From: an uncultured Anderseniella sp.
GTDB taxonomy: Bacteria; Pseudomonadota; Alphaproteobacteria; Rhizobiales; Aestuariivirgaceae
Reading direction: 5' to 3'
DNA length: 64,000 nt
Assembly: GCA_947488295.1 (NCBI GenBank)
Contig: CANKYU010000007.1
Span: 1-64,000, forward strand
The position numbers and the translations under genes are program-made. A model generated the notes under the pieces. That model did no database searches and was not told where the DNA came from. It worked only from the letters and a program-made list of their open reading frames with translations. Of the stretch, positions 7,825-17,095 are shown piece after piece. Positions within the stretch are counted from its first letter, which is position 1; the number at the start of each line of letters is the position of its first letter.

Positions 7825-8244
7825 ATGAAATATCTGCACACAATGGTACGCGTCACGGATCTCGATGCATCGGTCAAATTCTTCTGCGACGTGCTCGGCT
7901 TCACCGAGACCCGGCGTTATGAGAGCGAACAGGGACGTTTCACCCTGGTGTTCGTGGCACCGGACGAGTCGCCGGACTGTCCGGTAGAACTGACCTACAA
8001 CTGGGACCCGGAGGAATACGACGAAGGCCGCAATTTCGGCCATCTCGCCTATGAGGTCGACAATATCTACGAATACTGCCAGATGCTGATGGACAATGGC
8101 GTGACCATCAACCGGCCACCGCGCGAAGGCCGCATGGCCTTCATCCGCACGCCCGACAACATCTCCATAGAGCTGCTGCAAAAAGGCGACAACCTGCCGG
8201 TTCAGGAGCCGTGGAAGTCCATGGAGAACATCGGAAAGTGGTAG
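7825..8244 (+). CDS. gloA: lactoylglutathione lyase (glyoxalase I)
   Basis: A 139-residue vicinal-oxygen-chelate protein. The beta-alpha-beta-beta-beta repeats begin MKYLHTMVRVTDLDASVKFF, with metal ligands expected at the His of LHTMV, the Glu of VELTYNW, the His of GHLAYEV and the Glu of SIELLQ, the set found in nickel-type glyoxalase I. It would convert the methylglyoxal-glutathione hemithioacetal to lactoylglutathione. It stands alone with GAGAGGG before the start. Confidence 0.9.
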   Translation: MKYLHTMVRVTDLDASVKFFCDVLGFTETRRYESEQGRFTLVFVAPDESPDCPVELTYNWDPEEYDEGRNFGHLAYEVDNIYEYCQMLMDNGVTINRPPREGRMAFIRTPDNISIELLQKGDNLPVQEPWKSMENIGKW

Positions 8245-8367
8245 CTGAGCGGCGGCGGGGCGCAGGCTCCGCTACCGGGTTCCCCGAACAAAGACGATAT
8301 ATTCAGGCGAAATGCCTGTGCCTGATACGTGCTGTAACGGCAAAATCGGCATGAAGGGAAAAGGCGG

Positions 8368-8442
8368 TGGTACGCCCTAGGGGAATCGAACCCCTCTCTC
8401 CAGCGTGAAAGGCTAGTGTCCTAACCGATAGACGAAGGGCGC
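8368..8442 (-). tRNA. tRNA-Glu (anticodon TTC)
   Basis: On the minus strand a full cloverleaf is readable: acceptor GCGCCCT pairing with AGGGCGT (first pair G-U), D arm with GGTTAGGAC, anticodon loop CTTTCAC, T arm GAGGGG-TTCGATT-CCCCT, discriminator A and an encoded CCA (8368-8370). The anticodon TTC reads glutamate codons. It lies between gloA and recJ. Confidence 0.96.
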
Positions 8443-8522
8443 GCACCACCGGGCGTCCGTATATCTAGGTTCCGGCCCGCTGGCAAGCACTCAAACGAAA
8501 AAACCGAAAAAATCTGAGAAAC

Positions 8523-10331
8523 CTACCTGCCGGGCACTTCAGCCGCATCGTCGATGAATACCTGGCCTTCGCGCTTGCCGCCCCAGTCATTGATGGTGAG
8601 CCTGCCGGCAATGTGCAGCGGCATCTGGCGTTCCGACAGCAAGACTTCACCCAACTCGGTGCCCATGGCCCTGAACGCAATGGCCTTCAGCCGGGTGCCG
8701 TCCGACTGCACCAGCGTACAGCGGACATGGTCGGCACCGGCACGGGCTGCATAGACCACCTTGTGCGACGGCAGGGCAAACACCGGTGACGGGTTGCCCT
8801 GGCCGAACGGCCCGGCCCGGTCCAGGTCTTCTATGAAACGGGTCGAGGCACCGGAGGCGGCAATGGCGGCATCTATCGTGAGAGTGTCGATACTGGCCAC
8901 TGCATCGACTTCAGCGGCGAGTTTTTCTTCCAGGAAGGCACGCAGGTCGCCGAGACGGGCCTGATCCAGCGTAATGCCGGCAGCCATGGCATGACCACCG
9001 CCCTTGACCGCCACGCCGGCTGCCACCGCCGCCTGCACGGCTACCCCAAGATTGACGCCAGAAATAGAACGGGCGGACCCGGAAGCCGCAGAGCCGTCCT
9101 TCGGCAGGCCGATGGCAAAGGCCGGCTTTTCAAAACGCTCTTTCAGGCGAGACGCGACCAGCCCCAGTACGCCGGGGTGCCAGCCCTCGCCCGCCACCAC
9201 TAACACCGGTAGCTTCGCCTCCTTGCCCAGCATGGCTTCGGCCTGCTCGATAGCGCGGTCAACCGTGGCAAGCTCGATGGCCTGGCGCTTCTTGTTCATT
9301 TCCTCCAGCGCCTGGGCCAGTTGCGTCGCATGGCCCTTGTCGTGGCTGGTGAGCAGGGCCAGACCGTCCATGGCAGAGCCAATGCGGCCGGCAGCATTCA
9401 GTCTCGGACCCAGAACGAAGCCAAGCGAATGGGAGTCCGGGCGGCGCGACAGGCGGGCCACGTCGGCAAGGGCTGCTACCCCTACCCGGTCGCGCCTGGC
9501 CATGATTTTAAGTCCCTGGCGGACATAGGCCCGGTTCAACCCGACCAGCGGCACCACATCGCACACCGTGCCGAGCGCCACCAGGTCCATCATCGCCATC
9601 AGGTCCGGCTCTGGCCTTGCGTCCGTCCACCAGCCACGGGTGCGCAACAGTTTCGAGGTCGCGCCGATCAGCACCATCACGACACCTGCCGCACACAAGG
9701 CGCCCTGCCCTGATGTGTCATCCCGCCGATTGGGGTTGATCACCGCCTGAGCCTGCGGCAGTTCATCACCAGCCTGATGGTGATCGACGATCACCGTGTC
9801 CATACCCAGTTCCTGGGCCTTCAACAGCGGGTCGTGCGCCATGACCCCGCAGTCCAGCGTTATCAGCAATTGTACCCCGGCAGCCTTGTGGTCTTCCACA
9901 GCGGCCACGGACGGGCCGTAGCCCTCATCGACACGGTGCGGAATGTGCACGCGTGGCACCACGCCTGCCGCGCTCAGGAAATCCACCATCAGGGCAGATG
10001 ATGTCATGCCGTCGACATCATAGTCACCGATCAGGCCAATGGCTTCACCAGCCATGACCGCATCGGCCAGTCGGTGAGCGCCCGCGTCCACATCCATCAT
10101 GTGGGCCGCAGGCGGCATCAGTTCGCGCAGTGTCGGTTCCAGAAAACCCGCCGCGGTTTCAGGCAGCACGCCACGCGCCGCCAGTATGCGGCCCATGATA
10201 TCGCTGACATTGGCCTGCTGGGAGATGGCTTGTGCCATCCGGTCTGTCTGCAGGCGCGGTATCCACCGCCTGCCGGTGATGGAACGCTCAACGCCCAGAA
10301 ATGCTTTGGACTGTTCAGGCGCAAGGCCCAT
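8523..10331 (-). CDS. recJ: single-stranded-DNA-specific 5'-3' exonuclease RecJ
   Basis: A 602-residue DHH phosphoesterase. Motif I reads DYDVDG (residues 103-108), the DHH motif is VDHHQA, and the C-terminal DHHA1 motif is GGGHAMAAGIT. RecJ resects 5' ends in RecF-pathway recombination and in base-excision and mismatch repair. It is the last gene of a leftward hom-glpX-recJ operon, only 5 bp after the glpX stop, an order common in rhizobial genomes. Confidence 0.96.
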   Translation of the reverse strand: MGLAPEQSKAFLGVERSITGRRWIPRLQTDRMAQAISQQANVSDIMGRILAARGVLPETAAGFLEPTLRELMPPAAHMMDVDAGAHRLADAVMAGEAIGLIGDYDVDGMTSSALMVDFLSAAGVVPRVHIPHRVDEGYGPSVAAVEDHKAAGVQLLITLDCGVMAHDPLLKAQELGMDTVIVDHHQAGDELPQAQAVINPNRRDDTSGQGALCAAGVVMVLIGATSKLLRTRGWWTDARPEPDLMAMMDLVALGTVCDVVPLVGLNRAYVRQGLKIMARRDRVGVAALADVARLSRRPDSHSLGFVLGPRLNAAGRIGSAMDGLALLTSHDKGHATQLAQALEEMNKKRQAIELATVDRAIEQAEAMLGKEAKLPVLVVAGEGWHPGVLGLVASRLKERFEKPAFAIGLPKDGSAASGSARSISGVNLGVAVQAAVAAGVAVKGGGHAMAAGITLDQARLGDLRAFLEEKLAAEVDAVASIDTLTIDAAIAASGASTRFIEDLDRAGPFGQGNPSPVFALPSHKVVYAARAGADHVRCTLVQSDGTRLKAIAFRAMGTELGEVLLSERQMPLHIAGRLTINDWGGKREGQVFIDDAAEVPGR

Positions 10332-10336
10332 TCAGC

Positions 10337-11284
10337 TCACGCCACCTTGCGGCGATTCTTGATCCAGCGGACCGTGCCGGTGGCCGAGCGCATCACCACC
10401 GTGTCGGTGGTGATGTGGTCCTTGCCGAATTTCACACCGGCCAGCATGCTGCCGTCGGTTACACCGGAGGCCGCAAACATCACATCGCCGGACGCCATTT
10501 CGTTCATGTCGAACTTCGCATCCGGGTCTTCGACACCCATTTTCAAGGCCCGGTCACGGTCGGTGGCTTTATGAAACACCAGACGGGACTGCATTTGTCC
10601 GCCAATACAGCGCAATGCGGCTGCCGCCAGCACACCTTCCGGAGCGCCGCCGACACCCATGTAGATGTCGATGCCGGTATTGTCGGGATCGGTTGTGTGG
10701 ATGACACCGGCAATATCACCGTCGCTGATCAGGCGGACACCGGCACCAGTGGCGCGTATCCCGGCAATCAGTTCAGCATGACGCGGGCGGTCCAGCACAC
10801 AGGCTGTCAGGTGCTCGGTGTTCACGCCCTTGGCCCTGGCCAGCGCGTTCAGGTTGTCTTCCGGCGATGCATCCAGATCGATGGTGCCTTCGGGATAACC
10901 GGGCCCGATGGCGATCTTGCTCATATAGCTGTCGGGTGCATGCAGCAGAGACCCGCCGACCGCCATGGCGATAACCGCCAGTGAATCCGGCATGGCCTTG
11001 GCGCACAGCGTTGTGCCTTCCAGCGGATCCAGGGCAATGTCGATCCGGGGGCCGTTGCCGGTACCGACCTTCTCGCCGATATACAGCATCGGCGCTTCGT
11101 CGCGTTCACCTTCGCCGATCACCACCTTGCCGTCCATGTCAATGTCGTTCAACGCGGTGCGCATGGCGTCAACGGCAAGCTGGTCGGCCTGCTTTTCATC
11201 GCCGCGGCCGCGCATTGTCGCCGCAGCTATGGCAGCAGCCTCCGTCACCCGGGCAATCTCAATGGTCAACATACGGTTCAGCAT
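10337..11284 (-). CDS. glpX: fructose-1,6-bisphosphatase class II (GlpX)
   Basis: A metal-dependent bisphosphatase of gluconeogenesis. Diagnostic stretches are IGEGERDEAPML (metal site), DPLEGTTLCAKAMPDS, and GGAPEGVLAAAALRC. The ATG at 11284 gives 315 residues beginning MLNRMLTIEIARVTEAAA as in homologues; a GTG at 11320 that overlaps the hom stop (GTGA) would add 12 residues. It lies between hom and recJ in one operon. Confidence 0.94.
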   Translation of the reverse strand: MLNRMLTIEIARVTEAAAIAAATMRGRGDEKQADQLAVDAMRTALNDIDMDGKVVIGEGERDEAPMLYIGEKVGTGNGPRIDIALDPLEGTTLCAKAMPDSLAVIAMAVGGSLLHAPDSYMSKIAIGPGYPEGTIDLDASPEDNLNALARAKGVNTEHLTACVLDRPRHAELIAGIRATGAGVRLISDGDIAGVIHTTDPDNTGIDIYMGVGGAPEGVLAAAALRCIGGQMQSRLVFHKATDRDRALKMGVEDPDAKFDMNEMASGDVMFAASGVTDGSMLAGVKFGKDHITTDTVVMRSATGTVRWIKNRRKVA

Positions 11285-11316
11285 GATTTCATCTTCACTT
11301 CTTGTTTCGGCCTGTC

Positions 11317-12630
11317 TCACAGACGTTCAATCCGCACCATGCGCGGTGGCTCTGCAACATGCTTGGCGGCTGCAATCTTGTCCAGTACAGCCCGCATGGC
11401 GCTTTCCAGCGTGTCATGAGTTATCAACACAAATGGCGCAATATCGGCATCAGCCTGTTGCCGGCTGATCGCCGGACCACGCTGAATGACACTTTCAATC
11501 GAGATGCCCTCGTCTGCGAAGGCTTTTGCTACTCCAGCCAACTCACCTGGCCGGTCGAACATGTCCAAGGCTACATAATAGCCTCCCTCGTGGGCGCGCA
11601 TGGCAGCGCGCCGGAACGGCATGAGCCCGGTTGCCGGCACACCAAACACCGGCAAGACCGTGCCGCGGGCAATGTCGCATATGTCAGCCATAACGGATGA
11701 TGCCGTCGGATGACCGCCCGCACCACGGCCTTCAAGAAACAGCGTGTCGGAAAAATCGCCCTCCACGACCACTGCGTTGAATGCATCGCCCACATCAGCA
11801 ATGGGTGAGCCCAGCGGCACAAGTGCCGGATGAACGCGCTGCTCGATGCCGTCTTCGGTACGGTTGGCCACGCCAAGCAGCTTGAACTTGTAGCCCAGCG
11901 AATGCGCATTGCGGATATCGGCAAGCGTGATGTCCTCAATGCCCTCGATATACATGTCGTCAAGCGCCACCTCGGTGCCGAATGCAAGCGAGGTGAGGAT
12001 GGCCAGCTTGTGAGCGGTGTCGAAACCGCCAATGTCGAAAGTCGGATCAGCCTCGGCATAGCCAAGCTCCTGAGCCTCTTTCAGCACGTCGGCAAAATCA
12101 CGGCCTTCAAGCTCCATTTTGGTGAGGATGAAATTACAGGTCCCGTTGAGGATGCCAAACAGGCGCGACACCGAATTGCCGGCCAGGTTTTCACGCACCG
12201 TCTTGATCACGGGGATGGACCCGGCAACGGCCGCCTCATAGTTCAAGGCCGCATTGCTGGCCTCGGCCAGCCGGGCCAGGGCAACGCCATGATGGGCCAG
12301 CAGCGCCTTGTTGGCGGTAACGACATGGCGACCGGCCTTGAGCGCTGCTTCGACACAGGCGCGCGCTGCGCCTTCTTCGCCACCGATCAGTTCAACGAGT
12401 ACATCAATATCGCCATTGGCGGCCATATCGGCAGCGTCATCGTACCAGGCAAAGCGTGAGACATCGTGGCTCCCGCGCGTCTTTGACTTCGTCCGCGCGC
12501 TAACAGCCGTAACTTGCAGGGGCCTGCCGCATCGCGCCGCCAACAGCTCGCCATGCCGGGCAAAGGCATCCAGAACGCCGGTCCCGACGGTGCCCAGTCC
12601 GGCAATACCAATTCGCAAAGGGTCATTCAT
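11317..12630 (-). CDS. hom: homoserine dehydrogenase
   Basis: A 437-residue enzyme reducing aspartate semialdehyde to homoserine for threonine and methionine. An N-terminal Rossmann motif (GIAGLGTVGTGV), the catalytic-domain stretch GILNGTCNFILTKM and AEADPTFDIGGFDTAHK, and a C-terminal ACT domain from about residue 350 (GGYYVALDMFDRPGELAGVA) are all present. The ACT domain implies feedback control, usually by threonine. It is the first gene of the operon with glpX and recJ. Confidence 0.96.
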   Translation of the reverse strand: MNDPLRIGIAGLGTVGTGVLDAFARHGELLAARCGRPLQVTAVSARTKSKTRGSHDVSRFAWYDDAADMAANGDIDVLVELIGGEEGAARACVEAALKAGRHVVTANKALLAHHGVALARLAEASNAALNYEAAVAGSIPVIKTVRENLAGNSVSRLFGILNGTCNFILTKMELEGRDFADVLKEAQELGYAEADPTFDIGGFDTAHKLAILTSLAFGTEVALDDMYIEGIEDITLADIRNAHSLGYKFKLLGVANRTEDGIEQRVHPALVPLGSPIADVGDAFNAVVVEGDFSDTLFLEGRGAGGHPTASSVMADICDIARGTVLPVFGVPATGLMPFRRAAMRAHEGGYYVALDMFDRPGELAGVAKAFADEGISIESVIQRGPAISRQQADADIAPFVLITHDTLESAMRAVLDKIAAAKHVAEPPRMVRIERL

Positions 12631-12813
12631 CGGGTACTCAAGCTCGCATCAATTGAAGAAAGTCATGGGATTTCGCGCCATCTATGCGCTGTTTGGAGAT
12701 GGTTTTCAAGCGATGGACACGCACAGATCAACAGTTGCGCCAGGCAGCATTGATGACAGGCGGAAAATCCGGGATGATTGTCCGGGACCGAAACCTGCGG
12801 AAACTGTGAGTAC

Positions 12814-13566
12814 ATGATTACATTTGATTTTTCCAACCGCGTTGCGGTGGTCAGCGGCGCCGGCGGCGGCATGGGCCTGCAGATCGCCAACATGATCCTG
12901 GACGCAGGTGGCTCGGTGGTCATGATGGATGTGAAACCGGAACCGGAAGCCCTGTGCGGAACACCCGACCAGCGGCTGTATGCGCGCGGTGATCTGACCG
13001 AACCGGAGTTCGTCAACGACACTATCGCGACAGCAGCCGGGCGGTTCGGGCATATTGACTATCTTGCCAATGTCGCCGGCGTGTTGTGGTTTGAGCGTGA
13101 CGCCTCACTGCTCGACATGGACATGGACGTGTGGGACCAGGTATTCGACATCAATCTCAAGTCGATGGTTCATACCGCCCGCGCAGTCGTCCCGCACATG
13201 CGCCGGAACAAGGCAGGCGCAATGGTGCACTTCTCCACCACCCAGTGCCTGCGCGGTGACCCGCTGCCGCAGGATGCCTACTCGACCGCGAAAGCCGGTG
13301 TCGGCGCCCTGTCGCGCTCTCTGGCCATGCAGCTTGCCGCCGACAATATCCGCTCCAACGCTATTTATCCCGGCCTGACACAGACCCCTTTGCAGGCCCG
13401 CTGGGACACGCCGGAAAAGATTGCCGAGGCCGGTAGTTTCGTGCCGTTGGGGCGCATAGCGACGCCTGCCGAACTGGCAACAGCGGCTGTATTCCTGCTG
13501 TCGGACGGCGCATCCTATATTACCGGCATCGACCTGGTGGTGGACGGCGGACTGCTGCTGAAGTAA
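12814..13566 (+). CDS. short-chain dehydrogenase/reductase (SDR)
   Basis: A 250-residue classical SDR oxidoreductase with the cofactor motif SGAGGGMG near the N-terminus, NVAG, and catalytic Tyr and Lys in YSTAKAG. The C-terminal segment (YITGIDLVVDGGL) is standard for the family. The ATG at 12814 is preferred over an upstream frame opening at 12778 because the Rossmann strand begins immediately after it. The substrate cannot be deduced; it is not in an operon with hom, which is divergent. Confidence 0.88.
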   Translation: MITFDFSNRVAVVSGAGGGMGLQIANMILDAGGSVVMMDVKPEPEALCGTPDQRLYARGDLTEPEFVNDTIATAAGRFGHIDYLANVAGVLWFERDASLLDMDMDVWDQVFDINLKSMVHTARAVVPHMRRNKAGAMVHFSTTQCLRGDPLPQDAYSTAKAGVGALSRSLAMQLAADNIRSNAIYPGLTQTPLQARWDTPEKIAEAGSFVPLGRIATPAELATAAVFLLSDGASYITGIDLVVDGGLLLK

Positions 13567-13578
13567 CGGGCCTGAAAC

Positions 13579-14010
13579 TCAGGCAACTGCCTTGTTCAGC
13601 AGAATGCTGGTTTCGCTGTTCAGCACCCCCTTGATTTCGCGCACTTCCCGCAAGACCCGGTCAAACTCCGGCAGGCTGGAAGTCTCGATATGCGCGACCA
13701 GGTCCCAGGTGCCGTTGGTGGAATGCAGCGAGACAATTTCCACCAGGCGTTTCAGTGCGCCGGTAACCGATCTGGCCAGCGTACCCTCCAGCTCGATCAT
13801 CATTACCGCGCGAATGACCTCGACCTCCGCCGATGCATCCACTTCAATCGTGAAGCGCTGGATGATGCCGGTGGCGATCAGGCGCTCCATGCGGCTTTGT
13901 ACAGTGGCCCGCGACACCCGTAACAGGCCGGCCAATGTGGTGACCGAGGCGCGCCCATCCTGCTTGAGTGCATAAATCAGGCGCCTGTCCGTAGCTGAAA
14001 GATCCAACAT
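13579..14010 (-). CDS. Lrp/AsnC family transcriptional regulator
   Basis: A 143-residue regulator starting MLDLSATDRRLIYAL, with an N-terminal helix-turn-helix (TTLAGLLRVSRATVQSRMERL) and a C-terminal RAM ligand-binding domain. A GTG at 14022 could add four residues. It is divergent from the arginase operon across an A/T-rich intergenic region, so it is the likely regulator of arginine catabolism, probably responding to arginine or ornithine, as known for other Lrp-type regulators beside arginase genes. Confidence 0.93.
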   Translation of the reverse strand: MLDLSATDRRLIYALKQDGRASVTTLAGLLRVSRATVQSRMERLIATGIIQRFTIEVDASAEVEVIRAVMMIELEGTLARSVTGALKRLVEIVSLHSTNGTWDLVAHIETSSLPEFDRVLREVREIKGVLNSETSILLNKAVA

Positions 14011-14025
14011 AAAATTTATCACTTT

Positions 14026-14048
14026 GCATTATTACTTTATCATTATGC
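14026..14048. promoter_or_regulatory. A/T-rich dyad between the Lrp/AsnC gene and arginase
   Basis: GCATTATTAC and the opposing TTATCATTATGC form an imperfect dyad with GCAT/ATGC ends inside a strongly A/T-rich stretch (about 14010-14085) that contrasts with the GC-rich genes around it. Lrp-type proteins bind such A/T-rich imperfect dyads, often at several phased sites. Probable operator and promoter region for both divergent genes. Confidence 0.4.
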
Positions 14049-14141
14049 TAAATATTATACATAAAAAGTGCATTTTTTCAACTATCTGATCACTCAACAA
14101 AGCAGGACACTGCAGCCCTGCCACAACAGGGATGAAATGCC

Positions 14142-15071
14142 ATGTCGCTCAATTGTTATCTTGTCGGCGCACCGGTTCAAACGGGAACCAGTCAGCAGGG
14201 CTGCCTGATGGGACCGGATGCGTTCCGGACAGCCGGTATCGCAGCCACATTGCAGGCACTGGGCCATCACGTGACCGATCACGGCAATGTACCGCCGCAA
14301 AAAGTCGAGCGCCCGAGCCCGGGCAATCAGGCTGTCCATCATCTCAATGAAACTGTTGGGTGGGCGCTGGCCCTGAACGAGGTTGCCAATGATGCGATCG
14401 AACGCTCGGAGTTTCCGATATTCCTGGGCGGTGATCATTCGCTGTCAATCGGCTCGGTGTCCGGCGTCACCAAGGCGGCTGAACAATCCGGCCGCGAGCA
14501 ATTCGTGCTGTGGCTTGACGCGCATCCCGACTTTCACTCACTCGAGACAACCGAAAGCGGCAACCTGCACGGTACGCCGATGGCCTATCTCACCGGCCAC
14601 GCCGGATTTGAGAACAGCTACCCGGAACTGACAGCGAAGGTTAAGCCCGCAAACGTCTGCATGATGGGGCTTCGGTCGGTTGACCAGGCTGAAAAGGCCC
14701 TGCTGGCTGAAAGCGAAATCCAGGTCTACGACATGCGCGCGATCGACGAGCACGGTGTGGCTGGGCCATTGCGGGCATTTCTGGAGAAAGTCAGGGCAGC
14801 CGGCGGCGCACTGCACGTCAGTCTGGATGTTGACTTTCTGGAGCCGAACATCGCACCAGCCGTCGGCACCACAGTGCCCGGCGGCGCAACGTTCCGCGAG
14901 GCCCACCTGATCATGGAAATGCTGTGCGACAGTGGCCTTGTCACGTCGCTCGACCTGGTTGAACTCAACCCGTTCCTGGACGACCGCGGCCGCACGGCCA
15001 AGCTGATGGTTGACCTGTGCGCAAGCCTGCTGGGCCGCAAGGTGCTCGACCGGCCCACACGGAGCTACTGA
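14142..15071 (+). CDS. rocF: arginase
   Basis: A 309-residue ureohydrolase converting arginine to ornithine and urea. All six Mn ligands are in place: GGDHS, DAHPDFH (three ligands) and SLDVDF (two ligands). The catalytic His is in NLHGTP and the Glu in VELNPFLD. The usual DAHAD reads DAHPD, a small variation. It opens the operon with ctlX and ornithine cyclodeaminase, pointing to catabolic rather than biosynthetic use. Confidence 0.95.
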   Translation: MSLNCYLVGAPVQTGTSQQGCLMGPDAFRTAGIAATLQALGHHVTDHGNVPPQKVERPSPGNQAVHHLNETVGWALALNEVANDAIERSEFPIFLGGDHSLSIGSVSGVTKAAEQSGREQFVLWLDAHPDFHSLETTESGNLHGTPMAYLTGHAGFENSYPELTAKVKPANVCMMGLRSVDQAEKALLAESEIQVYDMRAIDEHGVAGPLRAFLEKVRAAGGALHVSLDVDFLEPNIAPAVGTTVPGGATFREAHLIMEMLCDSGLVTSLDLVELNPFLDDRGRTAKLMVDLCASLLGRKVLDRPTRSY

Positions 15072-15075
15072 CCCC

Positions 15076-15993
15076 ATGAGTGTGCAGGCTCCGACAGCAG
15101 TCGCCATGGTTCGACCTCACGGTTTCTCGCCCAATCTGGAGACGGCAGCCGACAACGCGTTCCAGTCAACCGACGGACGGTGCCCGGACGAGATTGCCGC
15201 AGCGGCTACCCGGGAGTTTGATGAAGCCGTCCGCCGGCTTGAACGCGCAGGTGTCAAAGTTCATGTGTTTGACCAGTTGGCAGGTCAGGACACACCGGAC
15301 TGTGTGTTCCCCAACAACTGGTTTTCCACCCATGCCGGCGGCCACATAGCGATTTACCCGATGTTTGCTCCAAGCCGCAGGCGCGAGCGGCGCTGGGACA
15401 TTATTGAAGCGCTGAAAAGCCAGTACCGGGTTCAGGATGTCATCGACTATTCCGGTCTGGAAGCGGACGGCCTGGCGCTTGAAGGCACCGGCGCCATGGT
15501 GCTCGATCATGTGGGCCGTGTTGCCTACACGGCCCGGTCCAATCGCGCCGATCCGGTTATCCTTGAACGGTTCTGTACCAACTTCAACTTCGAGCCGATG
15601 GTGTTTCAGGCCGAGGACCGATCGGGCTCGGACATCTACCACACCAATGTCATGATGACCGTCGCAACAGGCTTTGCACTGATGTGTCTCGACATGATTG
15701 TGGACAGCCGGCGGCGCACCGAAGTTGTTCGGCGGCTGGAAGAAAGCGGCCGTGACGTGATTGCGCTGAGCCATGAGCAGATTGCCGGTTTTGCCGGCAA
15801 CGCGCTTGAGCTGAAAGGGCGCGACGGGCTGGTTCTGGCACTGTCGGCGCGCGCGGAACACAGCCTGACCCGGGACCAGAAGGCCCGCATCGCACAATCA
15901 GCGGCCCTGCTGCCGGTCTCCATTCCCACAATCGAGATGGCCGGCGGCTCGGTGCGCTGCATGCTGGCCGGCATCCACCTTTCCCAGCGATAG
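15076..15993 (+). CDS. ctlX: CtlX-type citrulline hydrolase / amidinotransferase-fold protein
   Basis: A 305-residue member of the guanidine-modifying superfamily. The N-terminal MVRPHGFSPNLETAADNAFQ and VFPNNWFSTH are hallmarks of the CtlX group; the nucleophile is Cys295 in the C-terminal RCMLAGIHL. CtlX proteins are thought to hydrolyse citrulline to ornithine, which would feed the next enzyme. It begins 5 bp after the arginase stop. The frame is open upstream into arginase, but the ATG at 15076 fits the family N-terminus. Confidence 0.85.
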   Translation: MSVQAPTAVAMVRPHGFSPNLETAADNAFQSTDGRCPDEIAAAATREFDEAVRRLERAGVKVHVFDQLAGQDTPDCVFPNNWFSTHAGGHIAIYPMFAPSRRRERRWDIIEALKSQYRVQDVIDYSGLEADGLALEGTGAMVLDHVGRVAYTARSNRADPVILERFCTNFNFEPMVFQAEDRSGSDIYHTNVMMTVATGFALMCLDMIVDSRRRTEVVRRLEESGRDVIALSHEQIAGFAGNALELKGRDGLVLALSARAEHSLTRDQKARIAQSAALLPVSIPTIEMAGGSVRCMLAGIHLSQR

Positions 15994-16006
15994 AAAGACA
16001 TCAACC

Positions 16007-17065
16007 ATGACCAAACTTCCACCCGCTCCTTCCAAACTTGCCTTCGTGCCGTTCGTCAGCGTTGAAAACATGATGCGCATCGTCAATACCATCGGCGCCA
16101 CGAAGATGATCGCCGAGATGGCTGACTATATCGAGGCGGACTTCGTGCGCTGGGACAAGTTCGACAAGACGCCTCGCGTTGCCGCCCACTCGCACGAAGG
16201 TGTCATCGAACTGATGCCAACCAGCGACGGCGAGACCTATGGCTTCAAATACGTCAACGGCCACCCGGCCAACATGGCGCGCGGCTTCCAGACCGTGACC
16301 GCGTTCGGTGTGCTGGCACGGGTCGACAATGGCTACCCTATCCTGTTGTCGGAAATGACGGTGCTGACCGCGTTGCGCACCGCCGCCACATCAGCGGTAG
16401 CAGCAAAGCACCTGGCGCCGAAAAACGCGCAGACCATGGCGATGATCGGTAATGGTGCGCAATGCGAGTTCCAGGCGCTGGCCATGCAGGAAATCGTCGG
16501 CATCAAAACCGTCCGGCTTTTTGACATCGATAAAACCGCAACGGAAAAGGCAGTTCGCAACCTGGCCGATACCGGCCTGAAAGTGATCGCCTGCACGTCT
16601 GCCGAAGACGCCATGACCGGTGCTGAAATCATCACCACCTGTACCGCGGACAAGCAGTACGCCACCATTTTGACCGACAACATGATCGGCTCCGGCGTGC
16701 ACATCAACGCCATTGGCGGTGACTGCCCCGGCAAGACGGAGCTGCACCGGGATATCCTGCTGCGCTCCAGCATTTTCGTTGAATACCCGCCCCAGACCCG
16801 CATTGAAGGTGAAATCCAGCAACTGGATGCCGACCATCCGGTGACCGAGCTGTGGCAGGTGATTACCGGCAAGACCGCGGGACGCACATCCAGCGACCAG
16901 ATCACCCTGTTTGACAGCGTCGGATTTGCGACGGAGGATTTCTCCGCCCTGCGCTATGTGCACGACCAGCTCGAGGCCACAGGGCATTTTGTCGACCTCG
17001 ACATGATCGCTGATCCGGATGATCCACGCGACCTGTTCGGCATGGTACAAAGAGCCAAGGTGTGA
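16007..17065 (+). CDS. ornithine cyclodeaminase
   Basis: A 352-residue member of the OCD/mu-crystallin family that converts ornithine to proline and ammonia using NAD. The nucleotide-binding motif GNGAQCEFQALAM sits near residues 146-158 and NAIGGDCPGKTELH is conserved in true OCDs. It follows ctlX by 13 bp. Arginase, CtlX and OCD together give arginine or citrulline to ornithine to proline. Confidence 0.93.
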   Translation: MTKLPPAPSKLAFVPFVSVENMMRIVNTIGATKMIAEMADYIEADFVRWDKFDKTPRVAAHSHEGVIELMPTSDGETYGFKYVNGHPANMARGFQTVTAFGVLARVDNGYPILLSEMTVLTALRTAATSAVAAKHLAPKNAQTMAMIGNGAQCEFQALAMQEIVGIKTVRLFDIDKTATEKAVRNLADTGLKVIACTSAEDAMTGAEIITTCTADKQYATILTDNMIGSGVHINAIGGDCPGKTELHRDILLRSSIFVEYPPQTRIEGEIQQLDADHPVTELWQVITGKTAGRTSSDQITLFDSVGFATEDFSALRYVHDQLEATGHFVDLDMIADPDDPRDLFGMVQRAKV

Positions 17066-17095
17066 ACTCCAGCCACTGGGACCAGGTGAGCGAAA

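Noticed and set aside
8443..8522. tRNA-associated integration site
   Set aside because: No integrase, no repeat of the tRNA 3' end and no foreign-looking DNA next to the tRNA-Glu gene.
16007..17065. Iminosuccinate reductase (BhcD) instead of ornithine cyclodeaminase
   Set aside because: The family is the same, but the gene is coupled to arginase and ctlX and is far from the glyoxylate aminotransferase, so ornithine is the better substrate.
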